Part shown: positions 33,000 through 44,859 of the stretch, piece after piece
How positions within the stretch are numbered: the first letter of the stretch is position 1
Layout: each line of letters begins with the position of its first letter
Source of the DNA: Cadophora sp. MPI-SDFR-AT-0126
Taxonomy: Eukaryota > Ascomycota > Leotiomycetes > Helotiales > Ploettnerulaceae
Assembly: GCA_020747065.1 (NCBI GenBank)
Contig: JAGMVK010000009.1
Location: 1,426,001-1,490,000 of the forward strand
Reading direction: 5' to 3'
DNA length: 64,000 nt
Position numbers and translations under genes: made by a program
The notes under the pieces: generated by a model
What the model was told of the DNA's origin: nothing
What the model saw: only the letters and a program-made list of their open reading frames with translations
The model's database searches: none

Positions 33000-34579
33000 G
33001 TGGTGAGGTCTTTGTCTGTGGGAAGGTTCCGGAACTTTGGGAGGGAGCAGTGAGACCTGGCGTATGTGTTTGTGGTGTCTTTTCTTCAGTGGCATTCTGT
33101 ACCCTTGAGGAGTTGAAAACGGGTGCTGGTTCACCGTTGATCTTTGCGTGTGTTCGTGGCCCTAGATGATATTGAATGTAACTCCACTTCTTCTTTTGGT
33201 GATACTATCTGGCTTCTCCGCATTCGTGACTGTGAGGACTTGAGACGTGTTGAAATAAACTCACTAAATCACGTGGAGGATGCAAAAGGAAGATTTGCGG
33301 AATCTTAACCTGGAAAAATGCCAGAAACAATGACTTCAAGCCGCAGTATGTGGCAACAAAGTAATGCGAGATGTAACATCTCGAATTCTAGAAACTGCCC
33401 AGCGATCCCAGATATTTAAGACTTAGGTGAAGCGAAAGTCCAGCAAACAGCCATACTGTTCGAAGGCTTCAGCTAGTTGAATTAATATTCAAGCTGAACA
33501 ACAATCTCTTGAAATGTGGAAAGGCGGCCCGGTGCAGCTCTGGACGGATTGAAACTGGCTGCTGTTGGGTACATGACCTGTGATAAGTTTGGTTGGGGTT
33601 GGTTAAGACACAATATTTACATGGCTTGTAGATATCATTATCAATCCAGTCCAGTTGAGTCGGAGATTATTGACCTTATTGAGCCAGATGCAGATAAGGC
33701 TATGGAATATAAGCCATTGAATCTGAGTCAATCTGTGGTAGTTCAAGCTCATGATATCTTTTGGGGTGTGGTTGTAGTAAGATCGAGATGTCAAAAGATC
33801 TCGTGGGGACATTAAAAATTCTTTTCTGAAGTATAAAATATAAGGCAGAGGTCAAGAGTGCTGGGTGAGCGTAGAGAGTTGGCTGGCAATGACGAATCAC
33901 TGTCTGCAGTGAGGAGGTGAGTTGAGACTGTCCAGCTCACCGCCACCAAGATCCAGATTAATCAAAGGAGCGTGTTGCATGTGAATGTGACAACTGTATC
34001 CCGATTCACGCCAAACCACCCGTCACAGATGAGCAGGAATGCACGAAGAAATATTAAGAAGCAAGAGCAGGACGAAATGATCTTTATTATAGACATTCAA
34101 CGAGGATAACACCCGCAGCTTTCTTGCTCACCTCCACAGATGGGGCAACAACGATGCCCCGACACTTTAAGGAATGAGTCAATGAAGTACAGTATCACTC
34201 GATATTTGTATTTGGATGTATGCAATCCACCAACTGCCCCTCCCTACTAAGAAGAGAGGTCTGCAGAAGTCGTTCCCATCACAGGACAATTGCAACATTA
34301 ATTTCAGCACATCTTCGGCACAACCAACAGTCATTGAAAAGACCGAATTGCAATTTGACATCCGTGCTATATATGAATGGGCCACACTTCATTTTGAGGA
34401 GTTTCTGATTGGTGAATGAAAGGTAAGCTAGAAGTCGACCGGTTAGGATATCACAAATTGCATTTTCATTGCAATGATTATTAGCTTAGACGTATGGTAC
34501 AGAGTACATCGCTCCCAGTCCCCAGAAACGCCGTGCAATATGGACAGTCGTGGTATATAAAACAGGCGGGAAGAGGGAA
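33000..34579. other. Long convergent intergenic region
   Basis: 1580 bp between the acidic-protein gene and the ERG9 stop. Only short frames with non-protein-like composition; no repeat family or RNA gene recognised. Confidence 0.5.
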
Positions 34580-36170
34580 TCAAAGCTCTCCATGACCGGT
34601 GGCTGATACGCTCGGTACCGCCTCACTTGCCTTGGGGAAAATGTTGCCTTTGCCAAGCTCCTTGAGAGCAATGTCAAAGCGTGCACCTGCCAAATATGCA
34701 GCGCCAATCTGTACTTTGTTAGTGACATCTAACTGAATATGTGTGATACTTACCATCAATCCCGAAATGACAGCCAAAGTTCCCAAAACTGCGAGCAAGA
34801 GGAAGAAAACATCCTTCTTCGCCTCGGAATCATCAGCAGCCTTCTTCGCGTCTGAAGGTGCGATCTCGCCCTTGTGGATAATGGAAAGGGCCTTAGGATC
34901 CTGAGTCGGGAAGATGGACTCGATGAATTGTTCAACCTGATTTGTTAGCCATCAATCACAAGATCAGGTGCTTCTGCTTACCTTGGCGCAAGCAATGCTG
35001 ATCTCCAAATAATTGGGGTCCTTTGGAGTGTTTTTCTTGTGAATTCTCGCAATGTATCTCTTGAAAATTTCACAAACCGACCGCAGGTTCTGTGACGACT
35101 CCATCATCAGCTGGCAAGCATCACCCTTTGTGATTTTGACATTTCTCTTGAAGATTTCTGGGTTGTGGAAGACAAGCTCCAGCGTAGCAATGGCCATTGA
35201 CTGCGGAATTGCCACGAAGTTGAACACACTCTGGTCTTTGATACCGGCCATGTAGAACAAGCACTCATCCGCATGGCGCAGAGAGTTGAGAACCATTTCC
35301 GAACTACAGTTGATGGCGACATCAATATTTTTGGGGTCGAACAGATCATCGAACTTGGTGACATGCTTCGACCAGATCTCCTTAGGCCAGAAACGTCTCT
35401 TGTCATCGAAATCCTCTTTGATATCACGGATAATATTGGTCTTCTGCAGGAATTGGCCCATCGACTCGGAAAGTTCTGGTCGCTGGAGAAGTGCAGGGTT
35501 TGCAAGCTTACTCTCCACGAATAATCTTGTGAGACCATCCCCTACCAGACCAGCAACGTAATGGCAGTATAGTTCGTAGTCCTTTACGGTGTTCACGCCG
35601 TGGATATTGTGCTCCGCATTGTTCGCATAGTCTGCCATACCATTGCCCATCTTCTCGGTAATATCCTTGATGATGTCTCTGTATGCAGGTTTGACCAATT
35701 TAAACTCCGCGATCACCACATCGAAATGTACCAGCAGCTCTCGATCCTTCTCATTGGGTCCATTCTCGTTGAATGTCCAGCCATCCTGCTCGAGTATATC
35801 TTGAAATTTCCTCAGCTTCGGCTCCTTCGTCTCCAGGGGAATTGTCATGTCATCCTCGATCGTATCCAACCCGCGCAGAATCAGGTAGAAGAGGGCAACA
35901 GGGACGAGCAGTTCTGGGTTGAGCTCTTGAATGACTGAGCTGAAACTTCGACTGGTCATCTCAAGGTATCTGAAGCATTCTCGCAGGTTTGCGGATTCCT
36001 TCTCGGGATTCCGCGTGTGTACAGGGTCGTGCCATATTTTCCTAGCAGGCGCAATCAATCAATTGACGAACAGATGACATCCAGACGAGGCGACAGACAT
36101 ACCATTGCAGAATTGACCTCAGTTGATTTGGGTGAACAGAGAAATATAACAATTGGCCGAGGACACCCAT
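34580..36170 (-). CDS. ERG9: Squalene synthase
   Basis: Four exons, 36103-36170, 34982-36041, 34754-34936 and 34580-34708, with introns of 61, 45 and 45 nt, encode 479 aa. Family signatures: [18 protein letters not shown], the first Asp-rich motif [25 protein letters not shown] and the second Asp-rich motif [12 protein letters not shown]. The C-terminus has one membrane segment ([20 protein letters not shown]) that anchors the enzyme in the ER. It condenses two farnesyl diphosphates to squalene using NADPH, the first committed step of ergosterol synthesis. Exon 1 is [20 protein letters not shown], matching the family N-terminus, which fixes the start at 36170. The length is normal and no key residue is missing. 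Confidence 0.96.
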
Positions 36171-37114
36171 TGTAGCGGTGGCTGGGAGAGAAGAGTGGGG
36201 AGGGTGAAAGTTTGCAGGAACTGCAGGTGGTGAACGTCCTTTTTTCTGTTGCTGACAGCGGAGGTGGAGAAGATACAGATGGGCAGCGCAAGCGTAGGGT
36301 AGCGTAGGGTACCGTACTGTAAGCTTCTCCTTATTCGTGCAGGGGTTCGCCTAGCCTAGCCTAGCCTAGCCGAGCCGAGCAAACAGAAGACGAGTACGAG
36401 TTGGAAGTTGTTCTGTCGTTTAGCTGGTGGAACGCTTGAAGTGAAGAATGTTCGAGTTTTGATGCTGCAATCGGGAGAATCCTGGGAGGAGAGGTGGTTT
36501 TATGTATAAGAGCTAGTTTATATGTTTGCACTGAGCGGTGTGTTGGATTTTATATTTGACATTTTGTTTGGATGAAGGAGAAGGGGAGATTATCAGAAAG
36601 TCCGACTCGCCGCTTTTTCGTTGGCATTCAGTCAACAGGGAAGAGGCCAGTCCAGGCTCAGGCTTGTACTGATCTAGCCTGGGCCTGGTCCAATAGAAGG
36701 CTGTAGTAGCCAAGCTCAGCCTCGCAGAACCCCTGAATCCGAATCTGTACCACCAAAATGAATTGCTACGTCAAATACAGTACAGCCAGCCAACAGCCAA
36801 CTTCGGTAGCTTACGATAGACGGACGGCGGCACATGAAAGAAAAGCGTTCTTCTATTCCTCTTCACGCCCAAACGAAACAATTCCAACTTGCACCCAGAA
36901 GCACTTGTTCGCCCACGAGACATGTTTTGACTCGATCAAACCTCGCACAGCTCCTAGCCGTATTTCCTTATCACGTTCATTAATTAACCACGCTCTCGCG
37001 ACGAGACCACCGGCGCGAAGCTGAACACTCACTCCTGGAAGCCCCTGAGAAGGATACGAGCACGTCTAATTCTTCACTGGCCTGCGACCTTACGACTTCA
37101 CGACCTATTCAACC
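36171..37114. promoter_or_regulatory. Divergent upstream region of ERG9 and a transporter gene
   Basis: 944 bp between divergent starts. It contains GTAGGGTAGC-like direct repeats just upstream of ERG9 (36294-36311), CTAGC x4 then CGAGC x2 (36351-36380) and CT-rich sequence before 37115. I could not identify a sterol-regulatory site with confidence. Confidence 0.5.
36351..36380. repeat. Pentanucleotide repeat CTAGC x4, CGAGC x2
   Basis: Six 5-bp units in tandem in the ERG9 upstream region. Confidence 0.85.
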
Positions 37115-38346
37115 ATGACCAACAAGCGGGAAGATGAGGACTTGGAGATGAGCAAGATGGGCCTGGTGGATGGGGAAATACACCAGGATAAGGACAAAGT
37201 GACAGGAGATCCCCCGAAGCAGACTACCGCAAGCCGTATCATTGATATGGCATGTATTCTCCTGAATATTGCCAGTACTGTGACGCTGGTGTTTCTAAAC
37301 AAATGGTACGTCTGCAGACTGTTTTGCAGTCCCCGTTGCAGATGTTCTTCAAGTCACAGCTGGCGGGCACTCGCTGACAGGAATACAGGATCTTCCGAGA
37401 CCCCCAATTGAAGAACATGCAAATCTCTTTCGCAATGTGGCATTTCACATGTACAACAATTGTCCTCTGGCTTGCCAGTCGATCACCATTTAATCTATTC
37501 GTGCCCGTACGGCTGCCGTTCATGCAGATGATCCCGCTCTGCAGCTTCTTCGCCGGCTTTTTGATTCTGGGAAACTTATCTTTGGCATATAATTCTGTTG
37601 GATTTTACCAGTAAGATTTTGTACACACATCTGCGGGATCCCAGACTAACAGATACTCAGATTGGCTAAAATCATGACCACGCCTTGTGTTGCGGTCCTC
37701 CAGTACTTCTTCCTGGGTAAAACTGTCGCTGGCCTCACAATTGTCGCTCTAGCAGCAGTATGCATAGGAGTTTCACTCACAAACTCCAATGCAGCAGGGA
37801 CGACAACTTTGGGTGCATCTATTGCCGTGGCTGCCTTTACAGTGACAGCGTTTTACCAGGTTTGGATCGGGAAGAAAATGAAGGATTTCGCCGTGTCGAG
37901 TCCACAGCTGCTCTTGAACCAAGCACCAATCTCGGTGCTACTTTTGGTTTTCGTCGCGCCTTTTTTCGATACTGTTCCGAATGTTCAAATTATTCCGAAT
38001 GATACGCTTATTGCGTTGTTCTTGTCTGGTATTGCCGCCGCTGCGTTGGTAGGAACTGGTCCTGACTCCTAAGCACGTATACAATAGCTAACGTTTCCGC
38101 AGAACTTGAGTCAGTTTCTCATCATTGGAAGAATGAGTGCTCTTACATTCAACGTTGCATCAAAGTAAGCAAATGCCTCTCATGATCATCAACCCGTCAA
38201 GTCTAACATTGCGTAGCGTAAAAACAATCCTTATTCTCACATACGGTTGGGTCAGCGAAGGACGAGAAATGACCCTCAAGGATGCTCTGGGTATCATACT
38301 TGCGCTCGGAGGCGCTACATTATACAGCCAACTCTCCCAGAAGTGA
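37115..38346 (+). CDS. Nucleotide-sugar-transporter-like protein (TPT/NST-KT, SLC35E3-like), copy 1
   Basis: Five exons, 37115-37305, 37389-37610, 37661-38048, 38103-38164 and 38217-38346, encode 330 aa. About ten membrane segments follow a charged cytosolic N-terminus. Signature pieces: NSVGFYQLAKIMTTPCVAVL, SSPQLLLNQAPISVLLL, NLSQFLIIGRMSALTFNV and, just after, the Lys-Thr pair in NVKTILILTYGW that names the NST-KT group. Plant members of this group with the same landmarks carry UDP-rhamnose and UDP-galactose into the Golgi. Substrate here is not shown by sequence. It is convergent with a paralogous transporter (stops 309 bp apart) and divergent from ERG9. The paralogue is in turn divergent from an epimerase/reductase that fits UDP-rhamnose synthesis. 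Confidence 0.87.
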
Positions 38347-38655
38347 GTTGGCTGGGCTAGTAAAGCGAGCGGGCGTATACAAATGTCTATATACATGAAA
38401 AATAATAATAGAGAGACCATAATACATTTGACCAGGGAAATATAATGATAACGACTCCCATGCCGGTTGATAGTAGTAAACTATCTATGCTGCTAAATCT
38501 ATCATGCCAAACAAAACAAAACACACAATTGCCTCGTCGGGGCGGAACAATACCAGGATGTGACCTGAAAGCTTTTGATGGTACAATGGTGAGGAAATCT
38601 GTACTTTGGACGACACGGTTGACATTTCCTGATTCTCGATTCTTCAATTCGTGAA
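38347..38655. other. Convergent 3' region between the two transporter genes
   Basis: 309 bp between stops. No coding signal. Confidence 0.5.
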
Positions 38656-39811
38656 TCACTTCCTCGATCTGCTCAACATGATGTTGGAGTACCTAGAACC
38701 ATCAGTTGCCATCCTTCACTTTGTCTTGGGTGTACTCACACGATGATACCCGCAACAGTCATCACAATACCCAATGCACTCTTATCCGTCAAGCCCCTAC
38801 CAGACAAGGCCCACCCAATGCTGACAATACTGACCGTCTTCAAATGACCCACAACCGTGGAGCTAACCGGCCCACTACCAGCAATGATGAAAAATTGACT
38901 GATATTAATCAAGGCCGCAAAGCCACCGCTCATCAAGATCATCATCCATCGATACTGCGGCACGTCGCCTAAGACTGGGATCTTATCCACGATCGGCACG
39001 GCGAACATGAGCATGACAGACGAGATGGGGGCTTGGTTGAGGAGGAGTTGCGAAGAAGACATTTGCAGCTTCTTGTGGTAGGCGCCGATGAGGACTGTGT
39101 AGGCGGAGGAGGCGAGCACGCCGGAGAGGGCGAACATGATGCCGAGTGTACTGGTGGTTTGCACTTGGTCCGAGGTGGCCGGCTTCGTGTCGTAGTAGGA
39201 TGTCACACCTACTCCGATACAGACGGGGATCAGAGCCAGTGCGGCGTTCCGTGGGATGGTGGCGCCGTAGAAGGTGTAGTTGATGATGGCGGTCATGGGA
39301 GTCAGGAGGACTCGACAAAGTTGGTAGACTGTGACGGTGGAGAAAGCCAATGAGAGATTGGGTAGCACCACATTCAGACACATTGAAAAAGCAAGCTGGT
39401 TTGAAATGTCAATAATATGCCTTTCATATCGTATGTGAGAAGGGAAGGTAGAAAATAACATACAGGAAGCATCTCCACGATACCAGCTCGTTTGGGCACG
39501 AAAGCGCCAATGCTCTTCCTCGACACGACCCAGAGCGTCAAGCCCGTACACACGAAATGAAAAGAGGCAAAGGACGTCTGCATCAGCTTGAAATTCGGAT
39601 CATCAAAGATAGCCTTGTTGGTGAAAACTATGCCAATAGTGGCCAGCATGTTGATGGCGGTCCATGTCAGGAACTTCTTGCGGGCACCGGCTGTCACGAC
39701 GGGAGTAGCAGGCACTGGCGTCTCCACGTCGAACTGTTTGTCGCCGGCATTCTTCTGGGCTTCGACGTCCAGCAGAGGAATGCTATTTTCTTGTGTAGAT
39801 TCAGAAGGCAT
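38656..39811 (-). CDS. Nucleotide-sugar-transporter-like protein (TPT/NST-KT, SLC35E3-like), copy 2
   Basis: Three exons, 39464-39811, 38740-39395 and 38656-38692, with 68- and 47-nt introns, encode 346 aa. Landmarks parallel those of copy 1: INMLATIGIVFTNKAIFDDP, STVTVYQLCRVLLTPMTAII, SSQLLLNQAPISSVMLMF, NISQFFIIAGSGPVSSTVVG and the KT pair in GHLKTVSIVSIGWALSG. The last short exon gives YSNIMLSRSRK, whose basic end suggests cytosolic exposure; acidic/dileucine sequence near the N-terminus (ENSIPLLDVEAQ) could be a sorting signal. The two copies differ in exon number and in much of their sequence, so the duplication is old. The GHLKT region is closer to plant UDP-rhamnose/galactose transporters than copy 1 is. 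Divergent from the epimerase/reductase gene. Confidence 0.87.
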
Positions 39812-39970
39812 GATTGTGGTTGGAAGGGGTCATGTGATGGGGAGGAAGCCCCTTCTTTCGTTACTTCAGCGCTCGAAGGGAGGCGTGGAAGCTATTGTAT
39901 TGCGCGGTGCAGTATCTTGAAGAGAGATGAGCTCATTGGATGGAGAGCCAAGGCCTGGAATGATCCTGTT

Positions 39971-40005
39971 GGATAGGATAGGATAGGATAGGATAGGATA
40001 GGATA
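39971..40005. repeat. Pentanucleotide microsatellite GGATA x7
   Basis: Seven perfect tandem units about 160 bp upstream of the transporter copy 2 start. Confidence 0.92.
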
Positions 40006-40180
40006 CAGTACGTTCGAGTACAGCAGAATAGGATGCCAATGCAAAGTGTCGTCAAGTTGTCCTGACAGGGCAGGGCTGAGGGCAGTAGGAGTAAAAATCC
40101 GGTCGAGGCCAGGCCAGGCGAGGCGCGTCACACTCTGCAAGACAAGTTAAGTGTTCCGGGCCGGAAGGGAAGGGCAAGAA

Positions 40181-40200
40181 GCGAGCGAGCGAGCGAGCGA
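40181..40200. repeat. Tetranucleotide repeat GCGA x5
   Basis: Five perfect tandem units in the same divergent region. Confidence 0.85.
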
Positions 40201-40420
40201 GGCAGGTTTCAGACAAGGGATGAGGACGCGAATCTCACAAAGCCAAAGCCAAGCCAAGAACTTTGCCTGTCAGCTCTTCAGCACAAATACGAGCAGAACT
40301 GGAAGCTATCAAATCTGCTACTTCGACATTGCTGAAATGTGTGGACAAGCGTATTGAAGTTGTTTGATAAGTAATGTGGACACTAATTTTGAAGAGGACG
40401 TTTGCTCTGTTGACTGATAA

Positions 40421-40440
40421 TACTGTACTGTACTGTACTG
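40421..40440. repeat. Pentanucleotide repeat TACTG x4
   Basis: Four perfect units, followed by another TAC. Confidence 0.85.
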
Positions 40441-41192
40441 TACGAAAGTACACGGCAATGTCTTATCTCGTCTCATAAACCGGATGATCCACTCGTGATT
40501 GAGACATGGAGCAGAGTCCAGTCCCAGTCTATTCATTGCACGATGCGATCAGGTTTTAGCAGGACATGGTCAGGTCCCCTCTGTCCTTATAAGATGGCAT
40601 CGGGAATTGCCAGAATGATCTTTGTCTGTCTTTCTGAATTGCATGTCCGACACAACACGTACTCACTGACAGATGCCAACCACTCATTTTGGTCCTACCC
40701 CTTTTTCCGTACCCTTACCCCTGCAAAATATAAATAAAATCCAAAGGTGGATGTGGCGCGAAGGGCGGTCAGGGCCACTCAACACAGGCCACCTTGACCC
40801 CGCCATTCTGCTTGCAATCGATAGAGAAAGCAGCAGATATCAGGGACTCGACTAAACTCAACTCAATTTCCTCCTCTGAAGACCGTTGCTTTGTAACATG
40901 TAATGCTGCAGAATCCAAAAGTTTCATATGACTGATGTTGCGTAATACGAGTACTTGTAACTCCAAAAGGCGTTTGTGGCTGTACCTAATTCTTTTGTAC
41001 GAAAGGTCGTAACTAGTTAGTTCGAGCCCTTGCAGCGTTTACAAATCCCAGCCAGGCTTGTCTCGCCCCTCCAAACAAAAACGTTCTTTACTCCTCTCCT
41101 CCTCACCGACATACATCTACCTTCCTTTGATTTGTCTCCATACCAACACAAACAAAAGCCGCATATCTTCCAATCTTTACACAATCGCAACC

Positions 41193-42178
41193 ATGTCTTC
41201 CGAGAACGTCTTCTTGATCTGGGGTGGTGAGGGATGGGTTGCTGGCCACTTGAAGACTCTCCTTGAGAGTCAAGGTAAGCAAGCTCCCCCCAGCAGATAC
41301 AATTGACTCGCAGAAGCTCACACTTGTGCAGGAAAGAAGGTCTTTACTACTACCGTCCGCATGCAAAACAGAGAAGCTGTCATCGCCGAGATCGAGAAGT
41401 ACAAGCCAACCCACATTCTAAACGCTGCGGGGTCAACTGGCCGTCCCAATGTCGACTGGTGTGAAGATCACAAGGAGGAGACCATCAGAAACAACGTCAT
41501 TGGTACCATCAACTTAGCTGATGTTGCCTACGAGAAGGGAATCCACGTTACTGTATTTGCAACCGGCTGCATTTACGCCTACGATGAGACTCACCCAATT
41601 GGCGGCCCAGGATACAAGGAGACCGACAAAGCCAACTTTGCTGGATCTTTCTATTCGGAGACTAAGGCTCACGTTGAGGAGGTTGGTACGCCGAGACAGA
41701 GATGGGATGAAAGCTAATAGAAAACCAGATCATGAAGCACTACTCCAACGTTCTCATTCTCAGACTCCGCATGCCAGTCAGCGACGACCTTCACCCCCGC
41801 AACTTTGTCACCAAGATCGCCAAGTATGACCGCGTTGTTGACATCCCCAACTCCAACACCATCCTCCACGATCTCCTCCCAGCCGCTATTTTGATGGCCG
41901 AGCACAAGGATCTCGGAATCTATAACTTCACCAACCCAGGTGCTATTTCGCACAACGAGGTTCTTTCCCTCTTCAAGGAGTATGTCCGCCCAGACTTCAC
42001 CTGGAAGAACTTCACATTGGATGAGCAGGCAAAGGTTATCAAGGCTGGACGAAGTAACTGCGAGCTGGATACCACCAAGTTGGTCAACAAGCTCGCGGAG
42101 TACAACTTCAAGGTGCCAGAGATTCACGAGGCTTATAAGGGCTGCTTCCAACGCATGGCCAAGGCTGGTGTCAAATAG
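41193..42178 (+). CDS. UDP-4-keto-6-deoxyglucose 3,5-epimerase/4-reductase-like (UER1-type)
   Basis: Three exons, 41193-41274, 41332-41681 and 41729-42178, with 57- and 47-nt introns, encode 293 aa. The N-terminal Rossmann start is IWGGEGWVAGHLKTLLESQG. Then come KPTHILNAAGSTGRPNVDWC, ETIRNNVIGTINLADVAYEKG, VFATGCIYAYDETHPIG, the active-site FYSETKAHVEE (YxxxK), LRLRMPVSDDLHPRNFVTKI and YNFTNPGAISHNEVL. This order is that of plant UER1 and the C-terminal half of RHM, which turn UDP-4-keto-6-deoxyglucose into UDP-rhamnose; fungal orthologues (the Botrytis bcer type) act after a separate 4,6-dehydratase, which is not in this window. Intron 2 uses the donor GTTGGT, chosen because it keeps VEE joined to IMKHYSNV. 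Cytosolic. Divergent from transporter copy 2. Confidence 0.9.
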
Positions 42179-42691
42179 ATTTGCAAAGATTCCCCCGTTT
42201 CTAAAAGTCATAAAGCTGCTTAGATTTTAAACCAAAGCATGATTGCGTTTGCCTTTATTTGCGTGGAATCCAAAATTCCATCCTTGAACCTTGTCTTACG
42301 AGGCAGAGGTGGCAATAATGTCCCACCTGCTGCGCCGAGATGCATGACGAAATGTGGTGATACTGACCCATCGAGCATCATAATTGTATACAAAGGGAAC
42401 AATGCATCTCAAATCTTCAAGAAACTCGTTTCTTTAAGTCATCTCGTTGTACTTATACTTTCAAAAGCGGTGAATTCCCTTCCATATCGGACCTGCCCCT
42501 CTTATCTAACCTTGATTGTGGACTAGAGCCTCGCCTCGTCATTTCCGAACCATCAACACGAAAATCTCTCAGCCTCATAGCCAACTTCCAGCAGATCGCA
42601 CGACACACGACTGCAACAATAAGGCGCACACGAGTCAAAGACTGCAAATACCCCACGGCTATCGTGCTTTTTGGCGAACAAGATACGCATC
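42179..42691. other. Intergenic region upstream of the DnaJ gene
   Basis: 513 bp between two genes on the same strand. The last 200 bp are A/C-rich, as in a 5' UTR. No gene seen. Confidence 0.5.
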
Positions 42692-44330
42692 ATGGTCGTT
42701 GACACAACATACTACGATGCGTTAGGCGTCAAGACCGATGCCACCGAGTTGGAGATTAAGAAGGCATATCGCAAGCTTGCGATCATAACACATCCAGGTA
42801 TATGCTACTGTTCTTGATCTCCTGCAAAGTCTAACAGACACAGACAAGAACCCCGGCGACGATACCGCACACGAAAAATTCCAGGCGATCGGCGAAGCAT
42901 ATCAAGTACTGAGCAACACCGAGCTGCGCAAGCAATATGACAAGTTTGGCAAGGACCATGCGCAGCCCTCAGAAGGATTCGCGGACCCCGCTGAGTTCTT
43001 CGGTACGATTTTCGGTGGTGAGGCTTTCGTGGATCTGATCGGTGAGATCTCACTCATGAAAGATCTGACCAAGACCATGGATATCACAATGCAGGAGGGT
43101 GCTGAGGAGGAGGAAGAGGAGTTTCCTGGTGAGGCAGAGGCTAAGAAGCAGAGTCTTGCAGACGAGAAGGCTAGAGCTGCGGCATCTGGTGGTGAGGGTT
43201 CAAAGCCATTTGTTCCTGCCCCCAGCGTTGCGGAGTCTACGGATACTGCTTTCTCAACAGCCAGTACTGCGGTACCATCCGAGAAGCCAAGTGTGAGCCC
43301 AGCTGCATCCGGAACATCAACCCCTCGAAGACAGCAGGGTATCCCCTTGAGACAGGCTATTATGGACAAGACCGAGGAGGAAGCACAGATGTCTGCTGCG
43401 GGGTTGACAGAGGAGGAGAAGGAGCTGCGAAAGAAGGAGAAGAAGAAGGCTGGCCTATCTAAGGCACAGCGCGAGGAGTTGGCAGCATATGAGAAAGAAC
43501 GAGCCCGTGTGCGGCAAGAGCGTGTTGAGACTCTGGCCAAGAAGCTCATTGACCGGATCAGTATATGGACAGAGACGGACAAGGGCCCAGACGTGACCAA
43601 AGCTTTCCAAGAGAAGACCCGACTGGAAGTCGAGAATTTGAAGATGGAGTCTTTCGGTCTGGACATTCTCCACGCCATCGGCACGACCTACCTGCAGAAA
43701 TCAACCGCTCTCCTGAAGTCCCAGAAGTTCTTAGGTATTGGTGGATTCTTCTCAAGGCTAAAGGATAAGGGAACCCTGGCTAAGGAGACATGGAACACGA
43801 TTTCTAGTGCTATTGATGCTCAGATGACTATGGAGGAGATGGCTAAGATGGAGGAGAAGGGAGGAGAGGATTGGACTGATGAGAAGAAGAGCGAGTACGA
43901 GCGTCGTGTCACGGGCAAGATTCTGAATGCTGCGTGGAGAGGGAGCAAGTTTGAGATTCAGAGTGTCTTGCGAGATGTGTGCGACGAAGTTTTGAACGAC
44001 AAGAAGGTGTCTATGGCGAAGAGATTGGAGCGTGCTCAGGCTCTTGTCATTGCTGGAGAGATCTATCAAAAGGTATTAGCTCTTGCTCCTACTACATCAA
44101 GACGAAAACGATGAGGGACGAGTACTGACAACATTTAGGCCAAGCGCAATCCAGAAGAAGAGGGTGACTACATGGCATTCGAACAACTCGTTGCCGAAGC
44201 CGCCGCCAAGAAGGAACACAAGAAGAAGACCAAAGACAAGAAGACCGACGCTAAAGATGGCCACAATCACTCTGCAGCCGAGAGCGTTGCTGCTGATGCC
44301 CCAAATGTTCCTAAGCCTGCGAAGGAATAG
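42692..44330 (+). CDS. DnaJ-domain cochaperone with X-domain (Caj1/Djp1-like)
   Basis: Three exons, 42692-42797, 42844-44072 and 44139-44330, encode 508 aa. The J domain fills residues 1-70 ([28 protein letters not shown], then DKNPGDD); intron 1 splits the HPD motif between P and D. The Gly/Phe region is short ([17 protein letters not shown]). The DnaJ-X domain runs from about residue 190 ([60 protein letters not shown]). The tail is Lys/His-rich ([20 protein letters not shown]). Family role: activates Hsp70; Djp1 assists peroxisomal and mitochondrial import, while Caj1 binds membranes through its basic tail. The two cannot be separated by eye. All key residues are present. Confidence 0.93.
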
Positions 44331-44859
44331 ACGTTAATTGCTCAGGAGAAGTCACTGTTTCCTGGTAAATTTGTGATGGGCGACAAGGTATCGGGATTTG
44401 GAAGTGGACGTGGGAGAGAGCAAGGCAAGGAAACATCTCGCGAAGATACCTTACCTGCTACGGTTCCGTTCCTTGTGTTTAGGTTGTTCAAGTGGTTTGT
44501 TGTTGGACCTTGGGTTGGGCTGCGTCATTGTATTTCTCGCATGGCATTAGAATGCGGTTGTTGTTAGGAGAGCGAGAACAGGAACCTAATTACTTCGTTT
44601 TTGGGTAGATAGGTAGGTAATTGTGCGAATCAGATGATATCCATTTCACACACTCGCTCTTCCCATGACTACGAACTGAAGACCTTGTTGCGAAAGAGCG
44701 AACCAAGTGCTTACTTACAGCTTCACACCCCTGACAACAAGACTCGCTTAATCTGCATTCTGGCATCAGCGCTTTGGCCAGCCGTTGCCTAGCCGAAGCG
44801 TTCTTTGCAAGTGAGGCTGGACCACTTTCCACTCGTACCTTCACACAAAACCCCTCAAA
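44331..44859. other. Intergenic region between DnaJ and HET genes
   Basis: 529 bp, same orientation on both sides. No coding signal or repeat. Confidence 0.5.

Larger units (their letters stand above)
39812..41192. promoter_or_regulatory. Divergent upstream region of transporter copy 2 and the epimerase/reductase
   Basis: 1381 bp between divergent starts. It holds GGATA x7 (39971-40005), GCGA x5 (40181-40200), TACTG x4 (40421-40440), an A/T-rich TATAAATAAA near 40730 and CT/CA-rich sequence before 41193. No gene recognised. Confidence 0.55.

Noticed and set aside
33000..34579. Possible transposon remnant in the long gene-free stretch
   Set aside because: No terminal repeats, target-site duplication or transposase-like frame found.
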